Below, piece after piece: positions 34,801 to 47,030 of a DNA stretch of 64,000 nt. The translations under genes and the position numbers were made by a program. Source of the stretch: Datnioides undecimradiatus (lineage: Eukaryota; Chordata; Actinopteri; Lobotiformes; Datnioididae); contig WARS01000014.1 in NCBI GenBank assembly GCA_008933995.1, forward strand, positions 1,349,192 through 1,413,191, in the 5' to 3' direction. Position 1 is the stretch's first letter; each line of letters begins with the position of its first letter. A model generated the notes under the pieces. The model made no database searches and was not told the origin of the DNA. It saw only the letters and a list, made by a program, of their open reading frames with translations.

Positions 34801-35396
34801 GAAAAGGCTGCAGATCAAGGAGAGTTGAGTTCAGTTTGGAACTTGGCATGTTACATAAGCTGTCACTGTGTGTTATTGACTGAGGGGGGAGGAGGGGTGG
34901 AGAGAGAAATGGAAAGATGGCGAGAGAGGAAAAGGTGATACTGTGATAATGGTGAACAGGAAGCGTGAGTGAGAGAGAGATGGAGAGTGAAGGATCACAA
35001 GTGAGTTAGTAGCGTGGAGAGTGATGTCGCAACAGAGGTGATAAAGTTGCATTTTCTCTTAAAGGCGACCAAAACACATGTCACAATTTGTAAAGACGCC
35101 GTTCATAACCTGCAGGGTTGTTGCATGTATGATAAATGTTTTTCTTGGTGTGTAATAATAAAATCATAAAATAGATCGGTGATAACAATATATATTAAAA
35201 AAGAAATTTTAGAAACATTAAAAGATGAAAAAGCTTGTTGTTAGGACCACTAACGACAAGTTTGAGACAGTTTTAACATCAAGACTGAAACCTTGAGTTG
35301 AGACCAAGTCAAGACCAGAACCTGTTTCACCTTTATCAGTCAGCTGTGATATAATCTTAATTCTCCCTGAGAAAGAAATTCTACAAGCTTATTCTT
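31878..35396. other. Gene-free stretch with strand-biased tracts
   Basis: It contains a C/T tract (32190-32270), a 250-base purine-rich tract (33185-33430), a short CA run (34200-34220), three copies of a 9-base CTCCCTACT unit (near 34415-34440) and another purine tract (34885-34990). No supported exon. Confidence 0.4.
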
Positions 35397-35556
35397 TAAC
35401 CTCCTAGGACCTGGCGTCCACATATGTGAACAACACATGCATGGGAATGCAAAAAGATAATTATTTGTTTTTACACTTAGCAGGTCCCAATCAACCCAGA
35501 TAACAAAGAGAAATCAATAAAGCATGCCATGCAAGAGTTTAGGTCTTAGGAGGTTA
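35397..35556. mobile_element. TTAA-flanked inverted-repeat element (piggyBac-like MITE)
   Basis: The left end is TTAACCTCCTAGGACCT and the right end is AGGTCTTAGGAGGTTAA. They are inverted copies with one mismatch in 17. TTAA at both outer ends fits the target duplication of piggyBac-type transposons, leaving a 13-bp terminal repeat. The 160-base body has no open frame, so it is non-autonomous. Superfamily assignment is inferred from the TTAA. Confidence 0.6.
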
Positions 35557-35605
35557 AGTATGTCAAAAAATGGACTGCATTTGTTTCGTCATTCTAGTTT
35601 TCCCA

Positions 35606-35822
35606 CCATTCAAAGCGCTCAACACTTCATGTCAGCATCCACGCAGATGGCCAGCTGCTCATCAGAAAGGAAACTAAGGAAACATTCATACACATTCACA
35701 CACCCATGTCAGAGCTAGCAGGAGCAATTTGGAGTTTTGTATCTTGCCCCAGGAAACTCATGCAGCATGACTGAGTTGGGGATCAATTAGTAGAAGACCT
35801 GCTCTACCACACAGCCTCATCT
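35606..35822 (+). repeat. Dispersed teleost repeat fragment
   Basis: The order AAAGCGCTCAACACTTCATGTCAGCAT, CACATTCACACACCCATG, GAGCAATTTGGAGTTTTGTATCTTGC, GACTGAGTTGGGGATC, GACCTGCTCTACCAC follows a very common fish interspersed repeat that I recognise (…caatttggggttcagtatcttgc…gggatcgaacc…gctctacc). Confidence 0.75.
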
Positions 35823-36358
35823 TACATGAAACTACACATTTTAAACTGAGGGCTCTTGGTTGTTAAATGGCAGTAGAAAACTATGAAAAATAAACATGAA
35901 CTGTTGTTTGAAATTACGATAAAGAACAGTGCATGTTATATTTATGTGCCTATGGGGAGCTGACAGATGTCTGACAGCAGAGCAGCATCTCCAGCCCAAT
36001 GTGCTGTGCGGACACAAAGACTGGGTGGTCCTGACCATTCATTCAAGTTTTGTGTCAACCTGCAGCATCCTCTAATTACATGACCGTTCATATGACTTCT
36101 TTCAGCTCATATGGGATGTACCAAAAGATTTGTTATTAAGAATAAACCTTGTTAAATTTACAGACCACAACATCACTTTTATTCTTTGCCTATGAACAGA
36201 CTTCATCAACACGTCAGAACAATCACATAACCTTGTCCCCATTATGTACCTGTTTGCCCCTCTGCTATCTGTGCACACATCTACCTCGTGCTCTCGTCTC
36301 TCCCCTTCCCTCCATCTCTCTTGCAACTCCTTCCCTCTTTCCGTCTGTCTTCCCTCAG

Positions 36359-36471
36359 GTGCCGTATTACCATAATGGCTTCTTGTGACGATGATGTACT
36401 AAGCAGCAGTATGGAAATGCAACATGCCACAGCGCACATTATCAGAGCTGAATGCATTAGATGTCATTTGT
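36359..36471 (+). CDS. Candidate 113-nt internal exon, product not recognised
   Basis: A long pyrimidine tract ending CTTCCCTCAG precedes it, and a consensus GTGAGTG donor follows. Exactly one frame is open across it, reading ITIMASCDDDVLSSSMEMQ then HATAHIIRAECIRCHLC; the other two have early stops. Both splice signals are good, which is unusual for chance. It may also be a conserved regulatory element, since the sequence is not repetitive. Confidence 0.3.
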
Positions 36472-36884
36472 GTGAGTGTATAGCTGTTCGGTCATTATGT
36501 GTTAAACTGTGGGAAACAGGAGGAGAGGAGGGGGACAGAGGGAGGTAGACTGATGGTAAACTATATTTCATGTACAGTTGAAGTATTCTGCAGCTTGCGT
36601 GCAAAGAGGAGTGAGGATTATCAGTGAGATGAAAACAGGGAATGAAAATGTCCTTTTGTCATTCTTGTTTACTACAATATTCACTGCTGCACAATTGTGG
36701 CGTGTTTAGCTGCTGGACTGGCTGAGGCTGATCTGCGTGTGATGGCACAACCTTCATGTTCACAATAATGACAGATGTACATGGTCGCGGTGAGAGTGTT
36801 GATGGCATGATACATTTGTTTGCTTTCTCCCCAAATTCTCTGCACTCTTAGTGCATTTTTAGAAAGCTCTCGGGGTCTCATTCC

Positions 36885-38075
36885 CTGTCTGTTGGTCGGT
36901 CCGCTAGTCGTTGCACCACTCTAGGCTGAAATATCTCAACAGCTATTGGATGGATTGCCTGATGAAATTTGGCACTATATTTATTTTTTCTTATAACTAG
37001 CAGCTGTCATACCAGATCCTCGAAATTGATGATCTTCAGTGTCCTCAAATTCTGCTTTGAACTTGGCAAAAAGTGTTTTCATACCAAACTCTCTGGGCCT
37101 GGAATAATTTACAAGACAAACTTTTCAAACTGGAAACACCGCCTTCATGTAGATATTCATTAATTATCATTAATTAAGAATTTAACAGCTTTAAATAGAC
37201 GCGCTTTCTTTAATGCCTCTCATATGCCTCGTTTCATGTACTCTTGTACTCTTAGAAGCAATTTTGGTTATTCCTCTCTTGTAAAAGACTTCCAGGATAA
37301 ATAAAGCTTAACATTTCAATAACATTTTAATTTGACCAACTCTTGACCAAACACTTACAAAACCACTGACATTACCATCAGCTTCAGCTGCTCTGCTAAT
37401 TGGCACATGTTGGCATGCTTACATGCTAAACTAAGATGGTACACGTTACAGAGTAAAAGTCAAGATGACCATAATCTAAGACAAATCAGCTGCTCTTTTG
37501 CAATCAGTTAGAAATGTGAAAATGATAAAAAGTGTAAACATCAACTTTTTGTGAGAAACCCCCCCTGCTCCCATTGAAAACTACAAGCATGGTGGTACAT
37601 GTTCACATCATTTAGAACCTGTGCTTGTCCATATCCACTAAATTGTTCAACTCTCACTTTTAAGTTTCTGCTGTCTAACAACACTGTTTGCTCCGTTGTG
37701 TCACATGTCTCAAGTAACTCCTCAAGTCAATCAAAGACTCTTTTGTGAAGCCACAGTGTTTAAGTCCACAATGGTCTTGGGCTTTATCGATTTTCAAAAA
37801 ACTACCATCCTTATCATCTGAAGTGAGCCACATGGCATTGGCTACTACTGTTCACCGGCATTGCTGCAGATGTCACCAAGATTATGAAGATATTCTAAGA
37901 TATTCTAACGTGTGAAACAGAACCAAGAAATGTTCTGTTTGGCTCTCTGCAGCTGTCAAACATGTCAGCTATCAATGATATGATATATATATATATGTAT
38001 ATATGTTCCCATGTATCTCAAAGCACCTCTGCAGAACAGCCTCACAGAGCTGCTGGTATGATGGTAAACTCTTCA
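36885..38075. repeat. Decayed dispersed teleost repeat in pieces
   Basis: CTGAAATATCTCAACAGCTAT and GGATGGATTGCC (about 36928-36960), TTGGCATGCTTACATGCTAAACTAAGATGG (about 37409-37438) and CCTCACAGAGCTGCTGG (about 38040-38056) occur in the same order as in a common fish repeat I recognise. Unrelated AT-rich sequence, including an AT microsatellite near 37980-38005, separates them. Confidence 0.55.
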
Positions 38076-40950
38076 GTGTGAGACGAGTTGTGTTTTAAAC
38101 CAGAGGCATACTAACCTGAGCTGGTTTCCATTAGCTGATGGTTGCTATGTTCACTGTCCTTTGGTTTTGAATGCACCGGAAAGGATTCATATAGATTTGA
38201 TAATAAATCCTCCACTTTGTCTCTAATAAGGACACCCGGCATCAATGATTTGGTTTTGTTCTATGTCACTAAAGCACTTTGAAAACATTTTACCCCTTTT
38301 GTGTTAGTGGCAATAATGAGGACTCTTCATCTTCCTCTTTCTAAGAACACTGACCTCTTCCCTTGAACATAATGTTTTATTTCCTCCCCTGTGTGTTTGT
38401 GTGTTACAGCAGGTGTGAGTGTTGGTCTGAGGTTTGTCTCCTCACTGCAGCAGGACCCTGGGATGAGTCACTGTCTTGCCGTAGGGACACTCCCTGCCCT
38501 CCTCATAAATATAGCAAAACTTAAAGTGCAGAAAAATGTTCCTTTTTGAAATTGGTCGGAAAAATAAAAGGAAGAAATATGTATGTATATGAATATTTCA
38601 GCGTTTATATAAGCTCTGAGAGACACTGAGGGTCTGTTGCGGAATCATTTTGAGGAAATAATTAAAAAAAGGTTTATTGTGATGCACAGTTTTTATAGGC
38701 GTAGACGCACAGGACGCACTTGTGCAGGTGAGAAAAGTTTTTAAACACAAAGTGAGAAAGCTCAAAGTTCATGTGACTCACAGAGATGGTGTGCTTTTTT
38801 GTTAAATAAAGGCAAAGAGGGTGGGGGGAAGAAAGGAGAGTGTATCCGTGGGCAATGCTTCAGGGCATCACACTCAGAGTGCCAGAGAGAGAGACAGAGG
38901 AGTAGAGGAGCATCCTGTCACCTATCAATCTCTCCTCTTCAGGTGTTATTTATTTTACTGTTTTTCCCTTCACCTGTTTACACAAATTGTTTTCCCTTCA
39001 ACCTCTGTGCTTTTCGGATTATGCAGGGCTCAGTGTGAATGGATGTCATTGTTGTGGAAACTCGAGAGAGGGGACCATGAGGCCTCCAAACTCCAAAACT
39101 CTCTTTTTGTCTTTAGGCTGTCAAAGTTATCGCTGTCACTTTTCACTTACTGTACAATAACCGTACAGTTTACGCTTGTAATAGTTCAGTGATATGTGTG
39201 TTTACTACTGTATGCTCTGTTTTTCAAGTACTTCTGTGCCTCTGCCACCATTTTTCCCTGCATTTGAAAATTATGTGTTGTATCCCGACAGAACAGATGA
39301 TGGAAATCAGTTTTTACAGCACTAACTCTCAGTGATTCACGCTAACTGCAGCCTCAGAAACACTTGCACAATCGCATTTCTGCCAAACCGGGTGAGAAAG
39401 TCAGGAATTCATTTATAGTCTCTACCCACTCAATCCTTTTCACAGTCACCAGGGACTCTGAAAAGATCACCAGTCAGTCAGTCACAGGGCCGTCACAGAT
39501 AGACAAACGCTCACTCACAGTCATGTTCACATTCAGATTCTTACCTAACGACGCTTCCCGAGAGTGGGAGGGAAACAGAGCATCATGAGGAAACTCCACT
39601 CCACACAGGCTGGGAGTCGAGCACTGAAGCAGCTGAGCCAACATGACACCTTCATGAGTGAATGTAAATTCTCATCAAATCAGTTAATAAATTAATTCTT
39701 GGTTTTCAGAACGGCTCAGAAAGGTTGCTGCTCCCTGTTGCTGCTGTTGCCTGCGGGATGTTTTTCATCCAATGACATTTTAACAGAGCTGTTGATTTGT
39801 TGGCTGCATCATTTGTTTCTTGACACAACAGCAGGACTTGTTGAAAGCGTCTTAAAAACTCAAGTCAAGATTTGTGTAGGGATTTCAATTTTCTGTTGTT
39901 ACTGTTAGCGGTTGTGAGGTGATAGACTATAGGTGTACATTTTAAGGGTGACCTACTAAAGCTGGACTAATGTTGGCTTTTATTTTGATAACACTAATAA
40001 TAACCGCTAATACTGCCAGATGCATTACAGTTGCTTTCATTCAGGTGTAATTATGCTCACTCGTTACCATGGAAATTTGTAAGTTCATATCATCTGAAGA
40101 GTTACATAGTAACAGCCACCAGGGTGAATTTTCATCATTTAAATAGGATTTGAATAGATTGCAACATTATTCACATCATGGGTAACTCACTAAATGCTTC
40201 TGCCTATGACTTGAATTATCACATGGAGCGATGGATGTGCTCACCTGTTGCTTCCTTATCAGCCTGTTAGTGACTAGTGGCCACATTTTTCCTCTGTGCA
40301 CAACAAGGGAGGTCAATGTGTAACTGTTTCCTCTGATCTCTGACATGTTCTTGCGTCAAAGTCTTTTCTCCTTTGAGTAGTGTTTCCCTTCAATTAGAAT
40401 CAGATATCACTGGAATTGCATGGGTCAGCGTCCTTTAATTACCACCTGTGGCAGCCAGAGCTGCCGTTCTTGCTGCGCTACACAAGTTACATAACCTCGC
40501 TTTAAATATTACTAGTAGTGGTCCTGATCTTGTACTGAAGGGAGGTAAATTGGACAATTCCCAAAATGTGAAACTATACCTCTGATAGAAAAAACCCCTT
40601 ATTTTTACTGAGTTTATTATAAACTAGCGACAGGAACGGCAGACATTGTCTATGTGTGTGAATTCAGGGTACTTTTTTTTGTTCAAAAAGGCCCGTTTGT
40701 CATTGCTGTATATTTACAATGTCAGCCCAAATGTCATCACAAAGATCACTTTTTACCTTGCTGTTAAGGAGCTGTTGGTGTATGCCTTCTCCAGTTTGTG
40801 GGACTGAGGGGGACAGATGGAGGAATCCCTTTCTAATCGCCCACTCCTGCTTCAGCTTTCATCCCCCAGGAGGACTCACATCTCCCTCAGCACAGAGGTG
40901 TTTTCAAATTAAATACTATCTAATGAACTGGAAAACCTGCCCCCACCATG
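38076..40950. other. Gene-free stretch
   Basis: AT-rich unique sequence. The 123-codon open frame at 38821-39192 has no recognisable motif. Confidence 0.35.
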
Positions 40951-40989
<39 letters not shown>

Positions 40990-40996
40990 TGTGTGT
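40951..40996. repeat. (GT)n microsatellite
   Basis: About 46 bases of GT with a GCGC interruption near the end. Confidence 0.95.
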
Positions 40997-41275
40997 ATTT
41001 GTTGAGTACATGTTGGGGAAGTGTTGGAGAGCAGGACGAGAAAATGAAGAAAAGAAAAACTGTGAGAGATTAAAAGAGAGAGGTATTTGCATTGCGATTT
41101 AGTGATTGCACAGCCTGTGTGTGGCGTCATGAAGCGTGTGTTCGTTAATTGTATATCTCTGCAGTTCTAATTGCTTTAATTCCCTGTAATTAATCAGTAA
41201 TTGCAGTGAGGAGCCACGCACAGCTTCGCTCTGAACGCAAAAGAACTTTTCAATATGGAGTACATAAATATAGAT

Positions 41276-41420
41276 GAGAGAAAGGAACAGACCGAGATGC
41301 TGTGGAAACAGAGACGAAAGAGAAGAAAGAAAGGAAGAAAGTAGGGGGGGAGGAAGGAAAGAGAGCAAGAAGGAAAGAAAGGAAGAAGGAAAGCAAGAAA
41401 AAAGGAAAGCAAGAGAAATC
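41276..41420. repeat. Polypurine GAAA/GGAA tract
   Basis: About 145 bases almost wholly of A and G on the + strand, with GAAAGGAAG-like units. It is capable of triplex formation and explains the long open frames on both strands here. Confidence 0.9.
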
Positions 41421-41871
41421 TTACTATATTTAGTATTCTCTGAAAGGCCTGAACCATGAAGTATATGGCAGAGTCTCATTTCTCATTAATGTATTCTGAT
41501 GCGAATGAAAATGAGAGATTATGGGTGAAAGTGGAGCAGTCCCCACAGACTTGCAGCAGTGCTGCAAATAAATCCCCACAACTCGTAGGAAAAAGCTTAT
41601 ATTGCAGAGACACTTGAAAGTTTGTCCGCAAAGCAGCTTCTCTGTTCAGGAAACATTTTAGTGTGTAAACCTCCTGTTTGATATCCGGGCTTCACATGTT
41701 TTTTTTCTCTCAAGTTTGGATGATGTGAGTCCTTCTCTCTATATGTATGCACACAGGAAGGGTGTGGCAGCTGTTTCCAGGGAGATCCCTGTCCCATCAG
41801 TCCACCAGAGAACAGGAGTGAAAGGAAAATCCCTCCCACTCACCATACTGTTGCAAGGTAATCCCCTCCTC

Positions 41872-41872
41872 C

Positions 41873-41914
<42 letters not shown>

Positions 41915-41945
41915 CTCTCTCTTTCTCTCTCTTCTTGTCTCTCCT
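41872..41945. repeat. (CT)n microsatellite with TTT interruptions
   Basis: About 74 bases of CT repeats broken by CTTTCT units. Confidence 0.95.
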
Positions 41946-43009
41946 CCAATCCTTCACTTCCTACCTCACCTTGTCTCCCTCATTAATTCCCAATTAAGAC
42001 AGCAGCCCACCCACCCACACACCTCCTTATTGTACATATTGCACATAAATGCTTTTTCTGGCCAGACTTTTAATTTACAAAGGTTTGAGCTGAGGCTAGC
42101 AGACTCACTCAGCTGTGTTAATGTGTGAGTGTGTGTGTGCCCACGCGGGGGTGTATGTGTATGTTGTATAATGATCGGTTTCTCTGTTCCTGTCCCCAAC
42201 CCCAGATGAAAGCAAACCTTCGTCATTCTCGATCGTTTTTTAAATGAGAGTTGGTGGCTGGTCTTCGGTGACCTGCTGTGCCCCTCCTTCCTCCTCTGCC
42301 TTGTATCTGCCCCCTTACACCCCTCCCCACCCACACCTCCCTCATAAATGGCCCCGGCTCCCTCATAACAAGCTGGATTCTCATAGATCTCCATCAATTT
42401 GTGTCACACCAGGGATTCCCTGAACAAAGATGCCTTTGCCATATCACCCACAACATCTATGCATTATTAAGGCTAGAAAAACAGCCTGCAAAGTGTCTGC
42501 CACAGCCTCGGTTACAAAGCTAAAAGATACAACGAAGAACAGGAAGACAAAGCAGAGAGAAAGACAGAGGGCAAACGAGAGACTGATGGTAAAAGGCTAA
42601 CATTTTAAATGCCAACGTGTCCATGCATTCCTCAGTATGTTGGTGATTTGACTGTTGAGCGGAAAGCATGCTCTGCCGCTCTCCACGCTGTCTTCGTTCA
42701 TTTAAGAGATTTCCCAAGATGCATCTCATCCGTGAGCGGCACACATCAGCGTGTGTGTGGCGAGGCTTGCGTTGATCTCTAAATGATAGCACAATACTAT
42801 TAGAGTGCAGCATGTCAAAAGGCCTGACACCGGAAAAAGGACATTTAAGCAGCCTTGTATTCAGCTCCCGAGAGCCCTCAAACAGCACGCTGCTCTGTGC
42901 AGTTCACACCTACTGTCACCGATACACTGATAAACTATTCATTGTGTTCTCAGAAAGGGCAATTACAATAAAATAACAACCTGTGTCACCTGCAAAATTT
43001 GTCTTGGGG

Positions 43010-43185
43010 TAAATTCCCTTCACCTTTAAACATAATTTATGGTGTCATGATCTTTGAGAAATCATACATGATTCATGACCAGGAGCAGCTTTCTGTGGCA
43101 CGATTACAAACGGAACAATCAGGCTCTAATTTGGGATTTAATTAAAGGAAGTCAACATGAAGAAACTGCACGGCCAAAAAAATGG
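43010..43185. promoter_or_regulatory. Candidate conserved non-coding block
   Basis: Non-repetitive, with CATGATCTTTGAGAAATCAT, GATTCATGACC and GGATTTAATTAAAGG. Density of TAAT-type and palindromic motifs suggests a regulatory element. Inference only. Confidence 0.25.
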
Positions 43186-45199
43186 AGAATACGTTAACTC
43201 ACAGAATGCTTCATCAAGTATTTAGCCACTAACGAGTTTCATTTAACTGTTCGGAAAGGTCATGAACCTCAGCTTGGGTCTATTTGACCGTAACATCAGT
43301 ATACAGATTCATTTTCAACCTCTGTGGAGATCCAGGATTGATAATAAACCACAGAGAGGAACAGCCAAAAATAGACTATAGAAAAAGCATGTGTGACTCC
43401 CTAATGAGGAAGACAATGAAATTGAAAAATTCACACATTGTGCCCAATATCATGAGTGCACGGTGGAGACAATATACATGACGATCAACATACATGAAGC
43501 AGAGACTGTGAGCAGCAACCAGTTCAGCAAATTCTCACATACAACATCTATTTACATTGTGCTCAAGTGACAAAACCCAGGATCAAAGGAGGAAGCCATG
43601 TGACATAGAGCAACAAGTCTAATGTGAGGCAGAGGTTTGAGGGTGATGGATAAAACATAAACTCTCATAGAGATACCGTAACTATGTCACACAGATACAG
43701 CAGTAGCTTGTTGATATGTACGGGCATATATGAAGGCTATATGTAGCTGAGTATTTTGAGTTTTTGAGTATAGGGTGTTGCATGTGGCACAACGTTCAGG
43801 GATTTATGGCTGTTGAGTGGAAATAAAGAAACCTGCAACAACGTTCTCCAAAAATATTAAGCTGCAGCCTACATGAAACTGATTACATATGGAATCAAGA
43901 CGTGCGTTACCATACACACATGTTGGTATATTTTTGTTGTATCATTCAGAGAAGTGACCTGGAGTATAAAAGTATTAAATAAAAATGCAATTTACACTTA
44001 ATGGTACTCATGAAAGCAAAGTGCATCCTAAAAGGCTAAAACCACTGAGCCAACTGCCTAACATGGGAAAACGAATCATTGTGAGGAGCCCTGAAGCCCC
44101 CAGGAAGTCTCTTCTGTATTCTCTGACATACAGTTCGACCAAAACAGGAATTGTCAGGAAGTGAACAGTAGCTAATATCAGCAGTGGCCGAGTCAAGTGT
44201 ATGGCTTTGTAGCACTGAGCAGCCTCAGCAGCAAGGGCACATGGCTACAGTCGAATATTATTTGGACATTCATAACCTGCAATGCTTAAAGCAAAATAAA
44301 CTTTGTCACAAAGTTCTGTGTGAGTTTGTGACATTGTTGAGGTCATAATGCTTCTTTTAATAAAGCTGAATAACTAATAAAAGCTGAGTAGGCAGAAGGA
44401 GCATATGACAATCTCCTGGGTGCAGCGTGTACCACTGCAGACACAAGTTTGAAAATCCTTCCTTCAGTTTTGGCCCTATTTAAAATGGGAGACTGCTGTT
44501 CACATCATGCTTACAATTAACAGTCACTGTTTTTTTTTTTTTTAACATTAACCTCTGTTTATATCCCGTTTGCTGCCCTAACATGACAAAGTGTTTGTTT
44601 TAGTCGAAACCTAAAACCTAAACAAATTTCTTTGTTTTTGAATTTAACCAAACCCTTAACCACTGTGGTATGAGGACAGAAATCTGATTTATGTTTCAGC
44701 AGTAAAGTTTTTGGACAACACAGACTAACAACATCTTCCTGCCGATAAGCCATCAGATCAGAAAACACAATCTCTGTGTTGTTCTCGAGGGTCAGGACAG
44801 CCATGTATGCTTTTACTTGTTGCTGGTTTGTTAATCATAATCATTCACCCTGTTGGTTATTACCCCTCTATGAGCTTGCCCTGCTGGCAACACAGACACA
44901 CACAAACATACACCATACTGAATTCACAGTGCACCTTTACCTTCTCAACAGTCGCAGTAATAAGATCAAACTTGCTCAGTGAAACCCAACCTTTGTTTTA
45001 TCCGATGGAGGCATGAAATGAGATTCTATTAATACCTGCAGCCCAATTGGGCTGGCTGGCTGACTCCCAACGGAGGCAGCACTGAAAAGGTTAGGTGCGG
45101 CAATTATGCAGGTGGAGTTGCAGAGGAGATGGGGGTGAGGAGGAGATGATTCTGCCTTGATCACTGGCTCTGAACAAGGTGTTATCAGCTGCAGCGATA
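43186..45199. other. Gene-free stretch
   Basis: AT-rich unique sequence with a T12-type run near 44530. No supported exon. Confidence 0.35.
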
Positions 45200-45207
45200 G
45201 AGGGAGG

Positions 45208-45240
<33 letters not shown>
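45200..45240. repeat. (GGGA)n-(GA)n microsatellite
   Basis: Three GGGA-like units followed by about 28 bases of GA. Confidence 0.95.
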
Positions 45241-45242
<2 letters not shown>

Positions 45243-45476
45243 GAGACTGGGGGGTGGGGAGGTGGATATGCTGCCAGAACAGCGTTAATGACTCGCCTTG
45301 TTTTTTGAAGCGAGAAGTTGCCTTTTCAAAGGCAAGGCAATTAGAGGGGGACTTGTTCCGTTGTGCTTGGGCTACTGCAGTGACTTAGTAAAGCTGTCAC
45401 CTATACCGGCCAATCAATGCCGGACAGGAGCGACTGGTGAAATACTAACACACTGCAATATGATGTAATGACTGTG

Positions 45477-45505
<29 letters not shown>
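45477..45505. repeat. (CA)n microsatellite
   Basis: An uninterrupted CA run of about 29 bases. Confidence 0.95.
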
Positions 45506-45509
<4 letters not shown>

Positions 45510-45834
45510 GCACCTATACATATCTAAGGAATCTTTTCTTTTGCAAACACACACGTTCTGTCTTTCTCCACTCATCTCAGTGAAGATGACATGCATACAT
45601 TCATGTTTGAGTTGCATGAATACAGTATAGTTATTGTGTGTCTGAGTGCTTTGCGCGGAAGTCACACACTGTATGTGAAGCACAGGTGACAGAGATAATT
45701 GGAACCCTTCAAATCTCATTATGCTGCCTTGCTCAAAAGAAAAGAGAAAACATGGAGAAATTTGCCCCCTCGCGCGCCCCAACCTCTCTCTTTGTCTCTT
45801 TGGATTATCCGGTAGCGCAGCAACACACCCACCA

Positions 45835-45990
45835 TTAGTTTGCTGCTGCTGCTGACCCCAGTCATTCATTTAATTGGCTGTTAATTGCTATTCTCTCTAC
45901 AAGACACAATGTATATGTGGAGCTATATTTAGGCTCGCCCCTCGATGGCTCTTCATGCTAAATTACAACTTTCAGCCAGCCGCTGAAGGG
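45835..45990. promoter_or_regulatory. Candidate conserved non-coding block
   Basis: It runs from a (CTG)4-like CTGCTGCTGCTG through CATTTAATTGGCTGTTAATTGC to GAGCTATATTTAGGC, which is close to a serum-response (CArG)/MEF2-type AT core. Repeat-free and without splice-bounded coding. Function inferred. Confidence 0.3.
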
Positions 45991-46643
45991 CCCCATTGTG
46001 GCCTGTCGTTCTCCCCCTCTGTGACTGACTGACAGGCTGAGGAGGGAGGGGGCCATCCTCCTCCCTCTTTCTATCCCTCCCTCCTTCTCTTCTCCTCTCC
46101 TTCCCTCGTTCTATTAGCTGCTGTACTGTACAGTCTGACACCTAGATCAGGCTGCGTGTCACTCCCTCTGTCCCTGTCTGTTTGACACAACAGCAGCAAC
46201 TTTTCATCTGTGTCGGAGACGTCTGAGGACTTCACCCAGTCTACATCAGTTTCTCATCAGTGTCTGTCTGGTCTGCCACTAGCTGAGAGGGAGACAGCAC
46301 GTATTCATTTGGCAGATTTTACATTATGGACTGTAAAAAGCGTTTTCACCATGTATGCCACCAGTCTCCCTAATTTCTCTGCGTCTGTGCCACCAGCTCT
46401 TTTCTCCGGAAAATCTTGATGAGTGATTTCCACACTTGAACATCAAAGTTAGATTCCCAAAAGTGGTTTATTTTTATTTTGTATTTCTCCTCCATTTGCT
46501 TCATCCATGCACGTCCACTTCAGCAGCACAGAGCAGACCAGCTGCGACTGAGTCATGTAGGATTGCAACACAAACACACAGACACACACACGGGAATGTT
46601 TGTGACACAGATGTGAGTTTGATGGATGACATGGGCCAACTGC

Positions 46644-46651
46644 TGACGTCA
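46644..46651. promoter_or_regulatory. Full palindromic CRE
   Basis: TGACGTCA, the consensus CREB/ATF site, next to a C-rich tract. One 8-mer; occupancy unknown. Confidence 0.3.
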
Positions 46652-46881
46652 TCTGGTGGAAATCCCGGATTACTCAGCCCCCCCGCTCCCCCCGCCTCCT
46701 CCCCAACTCATCTGCCCCTCTTTCTCCTCTGTCCATATCTCTGCTGTCTCTGGTTCTGTCTTTTTCTCACTGGCAGGACAGGCCGAGCCACCGTTTGTCC
46801 AGGTTAGACGATGACGGGAGAGGGTGATGAGGGATGGAAGGTAAGAGGGTGGCTGAAAGAACCTGTGGAGGGAGTAATCGG

Positions 46882-46883
<2 letters not shown>

Positions 46884-46927
<44 letters not shown>

Positions 46928-46929
46928 AT
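46884..46929. repeat. (GT)n microsatellite
   Basis: About 40 bases of GT followed by TATGTATG. Confidence 0.95.
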
Positions 46930-46987
46930 GGGGGAGGGTCCTGATTTATGGCTCTGACTTTTCATTTGTAATACCCTGATTATCTCT

Positions 46988-47030
46988 GGGGAGGTGGGTG
47001 GGAGGACGGTGGGGGGAGGAGGGACGGGAG
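46988..47030 (+). other. Potential G-quadruplex
   Basis: GGGG, GGTGGG, TGGG, GGTGGGGGG, GGAGGG and CGGG runs lie within about 43 bases, meeting the usual four-G-tract pattern several times over. Confidence 0.55.

Noticed and set aside
41194..41479. Long Phe/Leu/Ser-rich frames on the - strand
   Set aside because: These are direct translations of the polypurine/polypyrimidine tract.
46602..46807. Possible exon reading DVSLMDDMGQLLTSSGG
   Set aside because: The open frame runs on into a C/T-rich tract with no donor at a suitable place. Kept only as a CRE-containing segment.
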